Positions 45,701 through 54,342 of a DNA stretch of 64,000 nt are shown here, in pieces (position 1 is the stretch's first letter; each line of letters opens with the position of its first letter). Both the position numbers and the translations under genes were made by a program. The stretch is from Pseudomonas karstica. GTDB taxonomy: Bacteria; Pseudomonadota; Gammaproteobacteria; Pseudomonadales; Pseudomonadaceae. The notes under the pieces are model-generated. The model was not told the origin of the DNA. It did no database searches and saw only the letters and a list, made by a program, of their open reading frames with translations. The stretch is from positions 1 through 64,000 of the forward strand of contig NZ_WLYI01000033.1 in assembly GCF_009707515.1 (NCBI RefSeq). Direction: 5' to 3'.

Positions 45701-46235
45701 GCAGTTTGCTGCCCATCGGGAACAGGTCGATCAAGGCCCCGCGCACGGCGAACTCACCGTGCTCGTACACGGTGTCGACACAGCGGTAGCCACTGGCCTC
45801 AAGCCGGGTGCGCATCTGTTCCACGTCGAGCTTCTGGCCGATATCCAGCACCAGGCTGCTGCCCAGCAGGAATTTGGTCGGTGCCAGGCGGTGCAGGGCG
45901 GTGGTGATCGGTACCACCAGCACGCCGTGGGCCAGTTCCGGTAGGCGGTACAGGCTGGCGATGCGCTGGGAGATGATGTCCTGGTGCGGCGAAAACAGAT
46001 CGTAGGGCAGGGTTTCCCAATCCGGGAAATGCAGCACCGGCAAATCGGGGGCGAAGAAGCTCAGCTCCTGTTCCAGCCGCTCGGCACTTTGGCTGTCGGC
46101 GGTTAATAGCAGGGTAAAGCGCTTGGCTGCGCTGGCAGCCTCGGCAATGGCCAGGCTCAGGGCGGCACCGGGCAAATTGTCCCAGTGCTGTTTACCTGCC
46201 TCGGCAGGGAGTTGCGGTAGACGCAGAACGGGCAC
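42786..46235 (-). CDS. mfd: Transcription-repair coupling factor
   Basis: A 1149-residue DNA translocase that removes stalled RNA polymerase and recruits UvrA. UvrB-like region at the N-terminus, an RNA-polymerase-binding domain near residues 470-550, and helicase motifs [56 protein letters not shown] and [17 protein letters not shown] in the RecG-like motor. It starts with GTG ([10 protein letters not shown]), with GGAG about 10 bases upstream. The frame and family length agree. Confidence 0.97.
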   Translation of the reverse strand: [1149 protein letters not shown]

Positions 46236-46590
46236 GGAAGGTTGAGCTCCAAGCGTTGCGACAAAGTCGGTAATTGTAACGGTCCAAGGTGCCGCCTGTC
46301 AGTTGCTGACTGTGCCTATTACGGTTTGCAGGAAATGTAGTGGCTAAGACAAACAAAGGCGCCTTTTGACTCAATATGTAGTGTGGTTTTGCGCGGATAT
46401 TTCGGAGGGTTACGGACAAGTCGGTCTGTGCGTTCCACTAGTGGCCTTCTGGAACCCGCGTATTTACTGGGCTGCGGCGGGGCGGTATTTTTTGCCAAGG
46501 GCTTTTTGTTGCGGGGCGCGCATTGCTCCGAGGGCGGTCGGGCGGCATAATGTAGCCCCTTTTTTCAGCCCCTACATGTGGAAGGTTCCC
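46236..46590. other. Divergent spacer between mfd and gap
   Basis: These 355 bp hold the divergent promoters of mfd and gap. A plausible gap promoter, TTGCTC-N17-CATAAT, lies at 46523-46551. The open frame continues upstream of gap, but its codon use and lack of motifs argue against it being coding. No repeat or RNA gene was recognised. Confidence 0.5.
46523..46551 (+). promoter_or_regulatory. Likely sigma-70 promoter of gap
   Basis: TTGCTC and CATAAT are separated by exactly 17 bp and lie about 40 bp upstream of the GTG start of the gap gene. Confidence 0.5.
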
Positions 46591-48039
46591 GTGACTCAGA
46601 AGCCCGACCAGTGTCTTGGTGAATGGATCGACCGTGAAGCACTCGCGGAAGCGATGATTCCGCTTATCGGCCAGCTATACCGCAATAACAATGTGGTGAG
46701 CTCGATCTATGGCCGCAGCCTGATCAACCAGTCAGTCATCGCGATTCTCAAGGCTCATCGCTTTGCTCGCCATCGTCAGTCCGACGATGTCGAACTCTCC
46801 GTCCACGAAACATTCCCCCTGCTCAAGGCCATGAGCGAGCTCAAGCTCGGCGCGGCCTCGGTGGACCTGGGCAAGTTGGCCGTTAAATTCAAGGCCCAGG
46901 GCAATGGCCGCACTGCCGAGCAGTTCGTCCGTGAAGAAATGGCCGAAGTCGTTGGCCAGCAAAACGCTTCCGCGCGCAAAGGCACCGACGTTGTGCTGTA
47001 CGGCTTTGGTCGTATCGGCCGTCTGTTGGCGCGCATCCTGATCGAAAAAACCGGTGGTGGCGACGGCTTGCGCCTGCGTGCCATCGTTGTGCGCAAAGGC
47101 GCCGAGAATGACCTGACCAAGCGCGCCAGCCTGCTGCGTCGCGACTCGGTACATGGTTCGTTCAATGGCACCATCACCATCGACGAAGAAAACAGCACCA
47201 TTACCGCCAACGGTAACCTGATCCAGGTGATCTACGCGAAGAACCCGACCGAGGTGGACTACACCCAGTACGGCATCAAGGACGCCCTGCTGGTGGACAA
47301 TACCGGTGTATGGCGTGATGCCGACGGCCTGGGCCAGCACTTGGCCTGCCCGGGTATCGACCGTGTTGTCCTGACTGCGCCTGGCAAAGGCAAGTTGAAG
47401 AACATCGTTCACGGTATCAACCACGCTGAAATCACTGCTGACGACAAGATCGTGTCCGCCGCTTCCTGCACCACCAACGCCATTGTGCCGGTGCTCAAGG
47501 CGGTGAACGACAAGTTCGGCATCATCAACGGCCACGTCGAAACCGTTCACTCGTACACCAACGACCAGAACCTGATCGACAACTTCCACAAGGGCGATCG
47601 CCGTGGCCGTAGCGCCGCGCTGAATATGGTGATCACCGAGACCGGTGCTGCCACCGCTGCTGCCAAGGCCCTGCCTGAGCTGGCCGGCAAGCTGACCGGC
47701 AACGCGATCCGTGTACCGACGCCAAACGTGTCGATGGCCATTCTCAACCTGAACCTTGAGAAGCCAGCCACCCGTGAAGAGATGAACGAGTACCTGCGCT
47801 ACATGGCGCTGCACTCCGATCTGCATAAGCAAATCGACTTCGTCAACTCGCAGGAAGTGGTTTCCACCGACTTCGTGGGTTCACGCCACGCCGGTGTGGT
47901 CGATGCCGAAGCCACCATCTGCAACGATAACCGTGTTGTCCTGTACGTCTGGTACGACAACGAATTCGGTTACAGCTGCCAGGTGGTTCGCGTGATGGAA
48001 GACATGGCCGGGGTCAACCCGCCAGCGTTTCCGCGCTAA
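46591..48039 (+). CDS. gap: Glyceraldehyde-3-phosphate dehydrogenase, N-terminally extended type
   Basis: A 482-residue GAPDH. Residues 1-125 form an extension absent from the usual 330-residue enzyme (DQCLGEWIDREALAEAM, IYGRSLINQSVIAILKAHRF). The classical NAD domain then begins with YGFGRIGRLLARIL; the catalytic cysteine lies in AASCTTNAIVPVLKAVND. Long GAPDHs of this kind are normal in Pseudomonas. I chose the GTG (VTQKPDQCLG) because GGAAGG is 6 bases upstream; ATG at 46576 (MWKVPVTQK) is a strong alternative. A terminator follows. Confidence 0.92.
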   Translation: MTQKPDQCLGEWIDREALAEAMIPLIGQLYRNNNVVSSIYGRSLINQSVIAILKAHRFARHRQSDDVELSVHETFPLLKAMSELKLGAASVDLGKLAVKFKAQGNGRTAEQFVREEMAEVVGQQNASARKGTDVVLYGFGRIGRLLARILIEKTGGGDGLRLRAIVVRKGAENDLTKRASLLRRDSVHGSFNGTITIDEENSTITANGNLIQVIYAKNPTEVDYTQYGIKDALLVDNTGVWRDADGLGQHLACPGIDRVVLTAPGKGKLKNIVHGINHAEITADDKIVSAASCTTNAIVPVLKAVNDKFGIINGHVETVHSYTNDQNLIDNFHKGDRRGRSAALNMVITETGAATAAAKALPELAGKLTGNAIRVPTPNVSMAILNLNLEKPATREEMNEYLRYMALHSDLHKQIDFVNSQEVVSTDFVGSRHAGVVDAEATICNDNRVVLYVWYDNEFGYSCQVVRVMEDMAGVNPPAFPR

Positions 48040-48056
48040 GCGTCAGTTGTAAAGAA

Positions 48057-48083
48057 AGCGCCCCGAGATGTCGGGGCGTTTTT
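48057..48083 (+). terminator. Terminator after gap
   Basis: CGCCCCGA-GATG-TCGGGGCG followed by TTTTT lies 20 bp after the gap stop codon. Confidence 0.88.
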
Positions 48084-48237
48084 GTGTGTGGGGTCTATCA
48101 GGGGCTGCCTCTGCAGAAGTTGCTGCTGTGGAAAAGACCAGCAGTGAATGATGGATGAAGGGATCCCGCATAATGGCCGTCCCTGGAAGGTACTTGCCTA
48201 CAGGTCAGGTTTTGACAGCAATAAGGTTTTGTTGCCT

Positions 48238-49248
48238 ATGGGTAGTCTGCGGCAGGTGGTGATAGTGTGCGGGTTCGCGGCGTTGGCCGGTTGTGACGGT
48301 GACTCGCTGGAAAGCTTTGGCGGCCCGACCATGGGCAGCACCTATTCGATCAAATACGTGCGCACGCCTGGAGTACCTGGCCCGGATGAAGTTCAGCGTC
48401 AGGTTGAGGGGGTACTGGCTGAGGTCGACCGACAAATGTCGACCTATCGCGGGGACTCCGATATAGAGCGTTTCAATGACCTGCCCGCCAACAGTTGCCA
48501 GCCGATGCCGGAGTCGATCCTGCACCTGGTGCGCACGGGAGAGCGGTTGGCCGAGGCCAGCAATGGGGCTTTCGACCTGACGGTCGAGCCGCTGCTGAAT
48601 CTCTGGGGATTCGGCCCGCAGGCTCGTGAGATAAAAGTCCCGGACGCCGTAACCCTTGAGCAGGTGCGCCAGCGTGTCGGCCACGCTCATCTACGCATCG
48701 AGGGCCAGCAGTTGTGCAAGGACGCCGCCGTTGAAGTCGACTTCAATAGCATCGCTGCTGGCTACGCGGTTGACCGCATTGCTGCGCAGCTGACCCGGTT
48801 GGGTATTCAGAGCTACCTTGGGGAAGTCACCGGCGAACTCAAGGCCGCAGGTCGAAAACCCGATGGCTCACTCTGGCGCATCGCCCTGGAAGAGCCCCGG
48901 GATGATCAACAGGTGGCCGAGCGGATCATCGGCGTGAATGGCTTCGGCGTATCCACATCAGGTGACTATCGCAATTATTTCCAGCAGGATGGTCAGCGTT
49001 ACTCCCATACCCTCGATGCGCGCACGGGAGCGCCGATCACTCACCCATTGGCATCGGTGACGGTGTTGCAGCCGTCGGCGCTGATGGCTGACGGATTATC
49101 GACGTTGCTACTGATCCTCGGGCCTGAGCAAGGCTGGGAATACGCAGAAAAGCACCAGGTTGCGGCTTTTTTTGTGATGCGCGAGGGGACAGGCTTCGTC
49201 ACACGGAGTAACAAGGCTTTTGAGCAATTGACGGCGGTGAAACCGTAA
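48238..49248 (+). CDS. apbE: FAD:protein FMN transferase (ApbE family) lipoprotein
   Basis: A 336-residue ApbE/Ftp family protein with a lipoprotein signal (VVIVCGFAALAGC, lipidated Cys19). Later motifs are GPTMGSTYSIKY, SNGAFDLTVEPLLNLWGFGP, AVEVDFNSIAAGYAVDRIA, LGEVTGELKAAGRKPDG and HTLDARTGAPITHPLASVTV. ApbE attaches FMN to threonines of periplasmic flavoproteins such as NqrB/NqrC or RnfD/G. The start MGSLRQVVI gives the signal peptide; the frame opens 30 codons upstream. No nqr genes accompany it here, although in P. aeruginosa they lie between gap and apbE. Confidence 0.93.
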   Translation: MGSLRQVVIVCGFAALAGCDGDSLESFGGPTMGSTYSIKYVRTPGVPGPDEVQRQVEGVLAEVDRQMSTYRGDSDIERFNDLPANSCQPMPESILHLVRTGERLAEASNGAFDLTVEPLLNLWGFGPQAREIKVPDAVTLEQVRQRVGHAHLRIEGQQLCKDAAVEVDFNSIAAGYAVDRIAAQLTRLGIQSYLGEVTGELKAAGRKPDGSLWRIALEEPRDDQQVAERIIGVNGFGVSTSGDYRNYFQQDGQRYSHTLDARTGAPITHPLASVTVLQPSALMADGLSTLLLILGPEQGWEYAEKHQVAAFFVMREGTGFVTRSNKAFEQLTAVKP

Positions 49249-49438
49249 CGAACGCTATGTAGTAAAGGCAAAACTGGCCTACGACGCGACCAAGGGTTAA
49301 TGTGCGCGGCGTTGAGGCTTATATAGACTGTGCCCCGGTTCATACACCTGAGCCCATTTGATCCTTCATGACCGCTGGCCGCGGCATGATTTAGCCAGGC
49401 GCCCAACCGTGCGTCCTGGCCTGTTCTGAGGAGTACGC

Positions 49439-50833
49439 ATGGCTGTCTACAACTACGACGTAGTGGTACTGGGTTCCGGCCCGGCTGGAGAAGGTGCGGC
49501 GATGAACGCCGCCAAAGCTGGGCGCAAGGTGGCGATGGTCGATAGCCGTCGCCAGGTCGGCGGTAACTGCACCCACCTGGGCACCATCCCGTCCAAGGCC
49601 TTGCGTCACTCGGTGCGCCAGATCATGCAGTTCAACACCAACCCGATGTTTCGGGCCATTGGTGAGCCGCGCTGGTTCTCGTTCCCGGACGTGCTCAAGA
49701 GCGCTGAAAAAGTCATTTCCAAACAGGTTGCCTCGCGTACGGGCTTCTATGCCCGCAACCGTGTCGACCTGTTCTTCGGCACCGGCAGCTTCGCCGACGA
49801 GCAAACCGTCGAAGTGGTCTGCGCCAATGGCGTGGTCGAAAAACTGGTGGCCAAGCACATCATCATCGCCACCGGCTCGCGCCCGTATCGCCCAGCCGAT
49901 ATCGATTTCCACCACCCGCGTATCTACGATAGCGACACCATCCTCAGCCTGGGCCACACCCCGCGCAAACTGATCATCTATGGCGCCGGTGTGATCGGCT
50001 GCGAATATGCCTCGATCTTCAGTGGCCTGGGGGTACTGGTGGAGTTGGTGGATAACCGCGACCAGTTACTCAGCTTCCTCGACTCGGAAATTTCCCAGGC
50101 GTTGAGCTACCACTTCAGCAACAACAACATCACCGTGCGCCACAACGAGGAATACGATCGCGTTGAAGGCCTGGACAACGGGGTGATCCTGCACCTCAAG
50201 TCCGGCAAGAAGATCAAGGCCGACGCCTTGCTCTGGTGCAATGGCCGTACCGGCAACACCGACAAGCTGGGCCTGGAAAACATCGGGGTCAAGGTCAACA
50301 GTCGCGGCCAGATCGAGGTGGACGAGAACTATCGCACCGGCGTGACCAACATTTACGGTGCTGGCGACGTGATTGGCTGGCCAAGCCTGGCCAGTGCCGC
50401 TCACGACCAGGGGCGTTCGGCCGCTGGGAGCATTGTCGACAATGGCAGCTGGCGCTACGTGAATGATGTACCGACCGGGATCTATACCATTCCCGAGATC
50501 AGTTCCATTGGCAAGAACGAGCATGAGTTGACCAAGGCCAAAGTGCCTTACGAAGTGGGCAAGGCGTTCTTCAAGAGCATGGCGCGTGCGCAGATTGCCG
50601 GTGAGCCGCAAGGCATGCTGAAGATTCTGTTTCATCGCGAGACCCTGGAAGTTCTCGGTGTGCATTGCTTCGGCTACCAGGCCTCGGAGATCGTGCATAT
50701 TGGCCAGGCCATCATGAACCAGCCGGGTGAGCAAAATACCCTCAAGTATTTCGTCAACACCACCTTCAACTACCCGACCATGGCTGAAGCCTATCGGGTA
50801 GCGGCCTACGACGGCCTCAACCGGCTTTTTTGA
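49439..50833 (+). CDS. sthA: Soluble pyridine nucleotide transhydrogenase
   Basis: A 464-residue FAD enzyme that transfers hydride between NADPH and NAD. The FAD site is VVLGSGPAGEGAAMNAAKAG at the start. In place of the disulfide pair of related oxidoreductases it has GGNCTHLGTIPSKALRHSV, the STH form. A second nucleotide fold has IYGAGVIGCEYASIFSGLG near residue 180, and the dimer interface lies at the C-terminus (FNYPTMAEAYRVAAYDGLNR). GAGGAG precedes the ATG by about 7 bases. Confidence 0.96.
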   Translation: MAVYNYDVVVLGSGPAGEGAAMNAAKAGRKVAMVDSRRQVGGNCTHLGTIPSKALRHSVRQIMQFNTNPMFRAIGEPRWFSFPDVLKSAEKVISKQVASRTGFYARNRVDLFFGTGSFADEQTVEVVCANGVVEKLVAKHIIIATGSRPYRPADIDFHHPRIYDSDTILSLGHTPRKLIIYGAGVIGCEYASIFSGLGVLVELVDNRDQLLSFLDSEISQALSYHFSNNNITVRHNEEYDRVEGLDNGVILHLKSGKKIKADALLWCNGRTGNTDKLGLENIGVKVNSRGQIEVDENYRTGVTNIYGAGDVIGWPSLASAAHDQGRSAAGSIVDNGSWRYVNDVPTGIYTIPEISSIGKNEHELTKAKVPYEVGKAFFKSMARAQIAGEPQGMLKILFHRETLEVLGVHCFGYQASEIVHIGQAIMNQPGEQNTLKYFVNTTFNYPTMAEAYRVAAYDGLNRLF

Positions 50834-50875
50834 GCGGCTCCGGCCGGTGGCCTGAGCCGGCCGGGGAGACCGATT

Positions 50876-51598
50876 TCAGTAATTCCCGAGAGTGGCAGTG
50901 GCCAAACCGGGAAAGTCTGTAATCAGGCTATCTACGCCGAAGTCGGCGAGCCTGCGCATCAGCGCAGGTTCGTTGACTGTCCACACCGACACGTGCAGTC
51001 CTTGGCGCTGGGCTTTTTCCAGGCGCTCAGGGGTGCACAACGTCCAGTTCAACGCCAGAATCTCACAGCCGTAGTTTTGCGCGACCTTCAGCGGATCGAG
51101 CCAGGCGTATTCGGCGACCAGGCCCCGCGACAGGTCCGGGGTGAGTTCGACGGCGGCTTTCAATACCTCCCGCGAGCTTGAGGTCACAGTGACCTTATCC
51201 ATGATGCCGAACCTTACGGCCATTTCCCGAATCGCCAGGACGGTGGTGGCGGCGCGGGTGCGTGAGGCGCTTTTGACCTCCAGTTGCCAGTGATCGAAGT
51301 CGCACTTTTCAAACAGCTCTTCCAGGCGTGGAATTGGGCAAGGATTAACCCAGCCCGGTCCGCTCTTGCGTGCGTCCATCTTCACAAGGTCCGCCGCTGA
51401 ATACTCGACGACCTTGCCGCGACGGTCGACGGTACGCTTGAGGGTCGGGTCGTGGATGACCATCAACTCGCCGTCCATGGACAGGTGCAAGTCCAGTTCG
51501 CAGCGACGAACGCCGTGCTTGAGGCATTCCTGAAAGCTGGTCAGGGTGTTCTCTGGTGCCTCGCCTTTGGCACCGCGGTGGCCGTAAATCAGGGTCAC
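50876..51598 (-). CDS. Cytosolic glycerophosphodiester phosphodiesterase
   Basis: A 240-residue GDPD-family TIM-barrel enzyme. Catalytic motifs are IYGHRGAKGEAPENTLTSF, CELDLHLSMDGELMVIHDPT and LEVKSASR. It hydrolyses glycerophosphodiesters to glycerol-3-phosphate and an alcohol. No signal peptide, so UgpQ-like and cytosolic. It starts with GTG (VTLIYGHRG): AAAGGAG is 5 bases upstream, which decides this start over longer readings of the frame. A PilZ gene lies 66 bp upstream on the same strand. Confidence 0.93.
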   Translation of the reverse strand: MTLIYGHRGAKGEAPENTLTSFQECLKHGVRRCELDLHLSMDGELMVIHDPTLKRTVDRRGKVVEYSAADLVKMDARKSGPGWVNPCPIPRLEELFEKCDFDHWQLEVKSASRTRAATTVLAIREMAVRFGIMDKVTVTSSSREVLKAAVELTPDLSRGLVAEYAWLDPLKVAQNYGCEILALNWTLCTPERLEKAQRQGLHVSVWTVNEPALMRRLADFGVDSLITDFPGLATATLGNY

Positions 51599-51664
51599 AG
51601 TTGCTCCTTTACGCCAGGTGTCCTGGCGGGGTGGATGGCACAACAGGCCATTCAATGATCGTAT

Positions 51665-52249
51665 TCAAGTGTCTTGGGCTTCGCTTTGTTCCCGTGCCAG
51701 ACGCCGTTCCTGAGCCTGCTTCTGCAGGATATGGCGCGCCAGCAACTGGCGTTGGGCGTCGGTCATGGCTTCGAACTCGGTACTGAGTTCAAAACCGTCG
51801 CCTCGGGCATTGCAATGGGTAACCTTGGCTCGTAACAACAGGCCCAGCGCCTGGGGCATCAACACCAGTTTGACCGCCAACTGGCTGCCGGGTGCCACGG
51901 CGCTTGGGTGCTGGAATTCGATGCCGCCTTCGGAAATGATCACCGGTTGGGGTGTGCCGATCTCGCTCAGCAAGCTTTGCGCCATGATCTGGCTGAGCAG
52001 GTCGATCCGCTTGTTCTGGACTTTGAGGAAGGCGGCCAGGGTTCGGTCTCGCTCACCGATCTGGCGCAGCAGGTGCTGGGATTCGAATTCACTCAGGTGT
52101 AATTCACTGAGCAGATTGAAGAGTGGCGAATCATCCAGCAACACTTCCTTGCTCGCCGCTTCCGGGCCGGACAGAGGGCTAATTTCCAGTGCGATCATGT
52201 CCTCGATACGGTAGTATTCGCGGCGATCTTCTTCATCTAATGTCGACAT
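51665..52249 (-). CDS. PilZ domain protein
   Basis: A 194-residue protein with a split PilZ-like pattern. The c-di-GMP type RxxxR (REYYR) lies at residues 9-13, and after a helical insert of about 80 residues comes ISEGGIEFQHP, resembling the (D/N)xSxxG motif with the first residue replaced. The domain continues to about 170, followed by a charged helix. Whether it still binds c-di-GMP is uncertain. It lies divergent from lolC and upstream of the glycerophosphodiesterase gene. Confidence 0.8.
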   Translation of the reverse strand: MSTLDEEDRREYYRIEDMIALEISPLSGPEAASKEVLLDDSPLFNLLSELHLSEFESQHLLRQIGERDRTLAAFLKVQNKRIDLLSQIMAQSLLSEIGTPQPVIISEGGIEFQHPSAVAPGSQLAVKLVLMPQALGLLLRAKVTHCNARGDGFELSTEFEAMTDAQRQLLARHILQKQAQERRLAREQSEAQDT

Positions 52250-52343
52250 GGCGAACCCAAGGCAGCGGTGATGGTCTGAGTGTAAAGCTGCTTACCTGAC
52301 CCCGCCACAAGGACGTCTTCTTTTCCTCCGAACAAGCCCCGAC

Positions 52344-53594
52344 ATGTTCAGACCTCTCTTCGTATTTATTGGCACGCGTTATACCCGTGCAAAGCGCCGC
52401 AATCATTTTGTGTCATTCATTTCCTTGACCTCGATGATCGGACTCGCCCTTGGCGTAGTTGTGATGATCGTCGTGCTCTCGGTGATGAACGGCTTCGATC
52501 ATGAGATGCGCACCCGCGTGCTGGGCATGGTGCCCCACGCGACCATCGAGTCTGGTGAGCCCATCAGCGATTGGCAAAGCCTGGCCGCCAAGGTCAAGCA
52601 GAACCCCAAGGTCCTGGCGGTTGCGCCCTTTACCCAGATGCAAGGTCTGTTGACCCATAATGGCAAGGTGCAGAAAATCCTGCTCAATGCCATCGACCCG
52701 GCCGTCGAACGCAACGTCTCGATCATCGATAATTTCATGCAGCAGGGCAAACTGGACGACTTGTCGCCCGGCAGCTTTGGCATCGTGATCGGCGATAAGG
52801 CCGCGGCCAAGCTCGGGGTGGGCATCGGCGACAAGCTGACCTTCGTCGCTCCGGAAGTTACGGTGACCCCGGCGGGGATGTTTCCGCGCATGAAACGCTT
52901 CACCGTGGTCGGTGTGTTTCACGTCGGCGCCGGTGAGATCGACGGTTACCTGGGACTGACCAACCTCACCGACCTGGCCCGCCTGCATCGTTGGAAGCCG
53001 GATCAGGTGCAGGGCCTGCGCCTGAAATTCAACGACTTGTTCGATGCGCCACGTACTTCATGGGAGATCGCCCAGCACTTGGGAGAAACCCAGTACTACG
53101 CCCGCGACTGGACCCGTACCCACGGCAACCTGTACCAGGCGATTCGCATGGAAAAAGCCATGATCGGCCTGCTGCTGCTGCTGATCGTCGCTGTCGCCGC
53201 CTTCAACATCATCTCCACTCTGGTAATGGTGGTAAATGACAAGAAGGGCGACATCGCTATCCTGCGCACGCTCGGCGCCACGCCGGGGCAGATCATGGCG
53301 ATCTTCATGGTCCAGGGCACAGTGATTGGTGTGGTGGGTACCTTGATTGGTACCGTCGTGGGGATTTTCGCCGCGCTGAACGTCAGCGCCGCGATTGCCG
53401 GCCTGGAAGTGCTGATTGGCCACAAGTTTCTTAATTCCGACGTTTATTTCATCGACTACTTGCCGTCTCAGGTGCAGAGCCAGGACGTGTTGATGGTCGG
53501 CGCCGCGGCGTTGGTCCTGAGTTTCCTTGCCACCCTGTATCCAGCCTGGCGCGCGGCACGCACCCAGCCGGCGCAGGCTTTACGTTATGAGTGA
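52344..53594 (+). CDS. lolC: Lipoprotein-releasing system permease LolC/LolE
   Basis: A 416-residue inner-membrane subunit of the exporter that hands outer-membrane lipoproteins to LolA. One N-terminal membrane segment (MIGLALGVVVMIVVLSVMNG), a large periplasmic MacB-type domain (about 50-265), and three more membrane segments at the C-terminus form the FtsX fold. It is strikingly similar to the lolE product downstream, suggesting duplication. It overlaps no gene and is followed by lolD after 6 bp. Confidence 0.95.
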   Translation: MFRPLFVFIGTRYTRAKRRNHFVSFISLTSMIGLALGVVVMIVVLSVMNGFDHEMRTRVLGMVPHATIESGEPISDWQSLAAKVKQNPKVLAVAPFTQMQGLLTHNGKVQKILLNAIDPAVERNVSIIDNFMQQGKLDDLSPGSFGIVIGDKAAAKLGVGIGDKLTFVAPEVTVTPAGMFPRMKRFTVVGVFHVGAGEIDGYLGLTNLTDLARLHRWKPDQVQGLRLKFNDLFDAPRTSWEIAQHLGETQYYARDWTRTHGNLYQAIRMEKAMIGLLLLLIVAVAAFNIISTLVMVVNDKKGDIAILRTLGATPGQIMAIFMVQGTVIGVVGTLIGTVVGIFAALNVSAAIAGLEVLIGHKFLNSDVYFIDYLPSQVQSQDVLMVGAAALVLSFLATLYPAWRAARTQPAQALRYE

Positions 53595-53600
53595 ATCGGC

Positions 53601-54284
53601 ATGAGTGAAAAAGCAATCCTGAGTTGCCGCGACCTGGGCAAATCCTACGAGGAAGGCCCGGAGTCCGTGGTTGTGCTGTCCAACCTGCAGTTGGAACTGC
53701 ATCCGGGCGAGCGTGTGGCGATCGTCGGCAGTTCGGGCTCCGGCAAAAGTACCTTGCTCAACCTGTTGGGTGGCCTTGATACGCCGTCCCAGGGCAGTGT
53801 CTGGCTGGCCGGTGAAGAACTGTCGGCCCTGGGCGAGAAAGCCCGCGGCCAGTTGCGCAACCGGTCCCTGGGTTTTGTATACCAGTTCCATCACTTGCTG
53901 GCGGAGTTCACGGCCCTGGAAAACGTCTGCATGCCGCTGTTGATCGGCAAGACCGCCATACCTGAGGCGCGTCAGCGGGCTACGGCGTTGCTGGAGCGAG
54001 TCGGCCTTGGCCATCGCCTGGAGCACAAGCCGGCTGAATTGTCCGGTGGCGAGCGCCAGCGAGTGGCCATTGCCCGGGCCCTGGTCAACAATCCGGGCCT
54101 GGTGATGCTCGACGAGCCTACCGGCAACCTCGACTCCCATACCGCCCAAGGCATCAAGGACTTGATGCTGGAGTTGAGTACCCAGATGCGCACGGCGTTC
54201 CTGGTGGTGACCCATGACATGAGCATGGCCCGGCAGATGGACCGTGTGCTGCACCTGCAGGAAGGTCATTTAGTCGCCATCTGA
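53601..54284 (+). CDS. lolD: Lipoprotein-releasing system ATPase LolD
   Basis: A 227-residue ABC ATPase. Walker A GSSGSGKST, Q-loop area VYQFHHLLAEFTALENVC (LolD/MacB type), signature LSGGERQRVAIARAL and Walker B LVMLDEPTGNLDSHTA with H-loop VVTHDMSMARQM are all intact. It powers LolC/LolE. It lies 6 bp after lolC; a terminator-like hairpin separates it from lolE. Confidence 0.96.
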   Translation: MSEKAILSCRDLGKSYEEGPESVVVLSNLQLELHPGERVAIVGSSGSGKSTLLNLLGGLDTPSQGSVWLAGEELSALGEKARGQLRNRSLGFVYQFHHLLAEFTALENVCMPLLIGKTAIPEARQRATALLERVGLGHRLEHKPAELSGGERQRVAIARALVNNPGLVMLDEPTGNLDSHTAQGIKDLMLELSTQMRTAFLVVTHDMSMARQMDRVLHLQEGHLVAI

Positions 54285-54292
54285 CGTGTTTC

Positions 54293-54327
54293 AAGCCCGG
54301 GCACCTGCGCCCGGGTTTCTATTTTTT
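54293..54327 (+). terminator. Terminator-like hairpin between lolD and lolE
   Basis: AAGCCCGGG-CACCTGCG-CCCGGGTTT forms a 9-bp stem (one G-T pair) followed by CTATTTTTTC. It lies 9 bp after the lolD stop and 16 bp before the lolE ATG. It could attenuate lolE expression, as no promoter was recognised for lolE. Confidence 0.65.
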
Positions 54328-54342
54328 CAACGGTGCCCGCGA

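Noticed and set aside
49261..49438. Possible remnant of nqr genes between apbE and sthA or between gap and apbE
   Set aside because: I found no Nqr-like residues in any frame of either spacer; the operon is simply absent.
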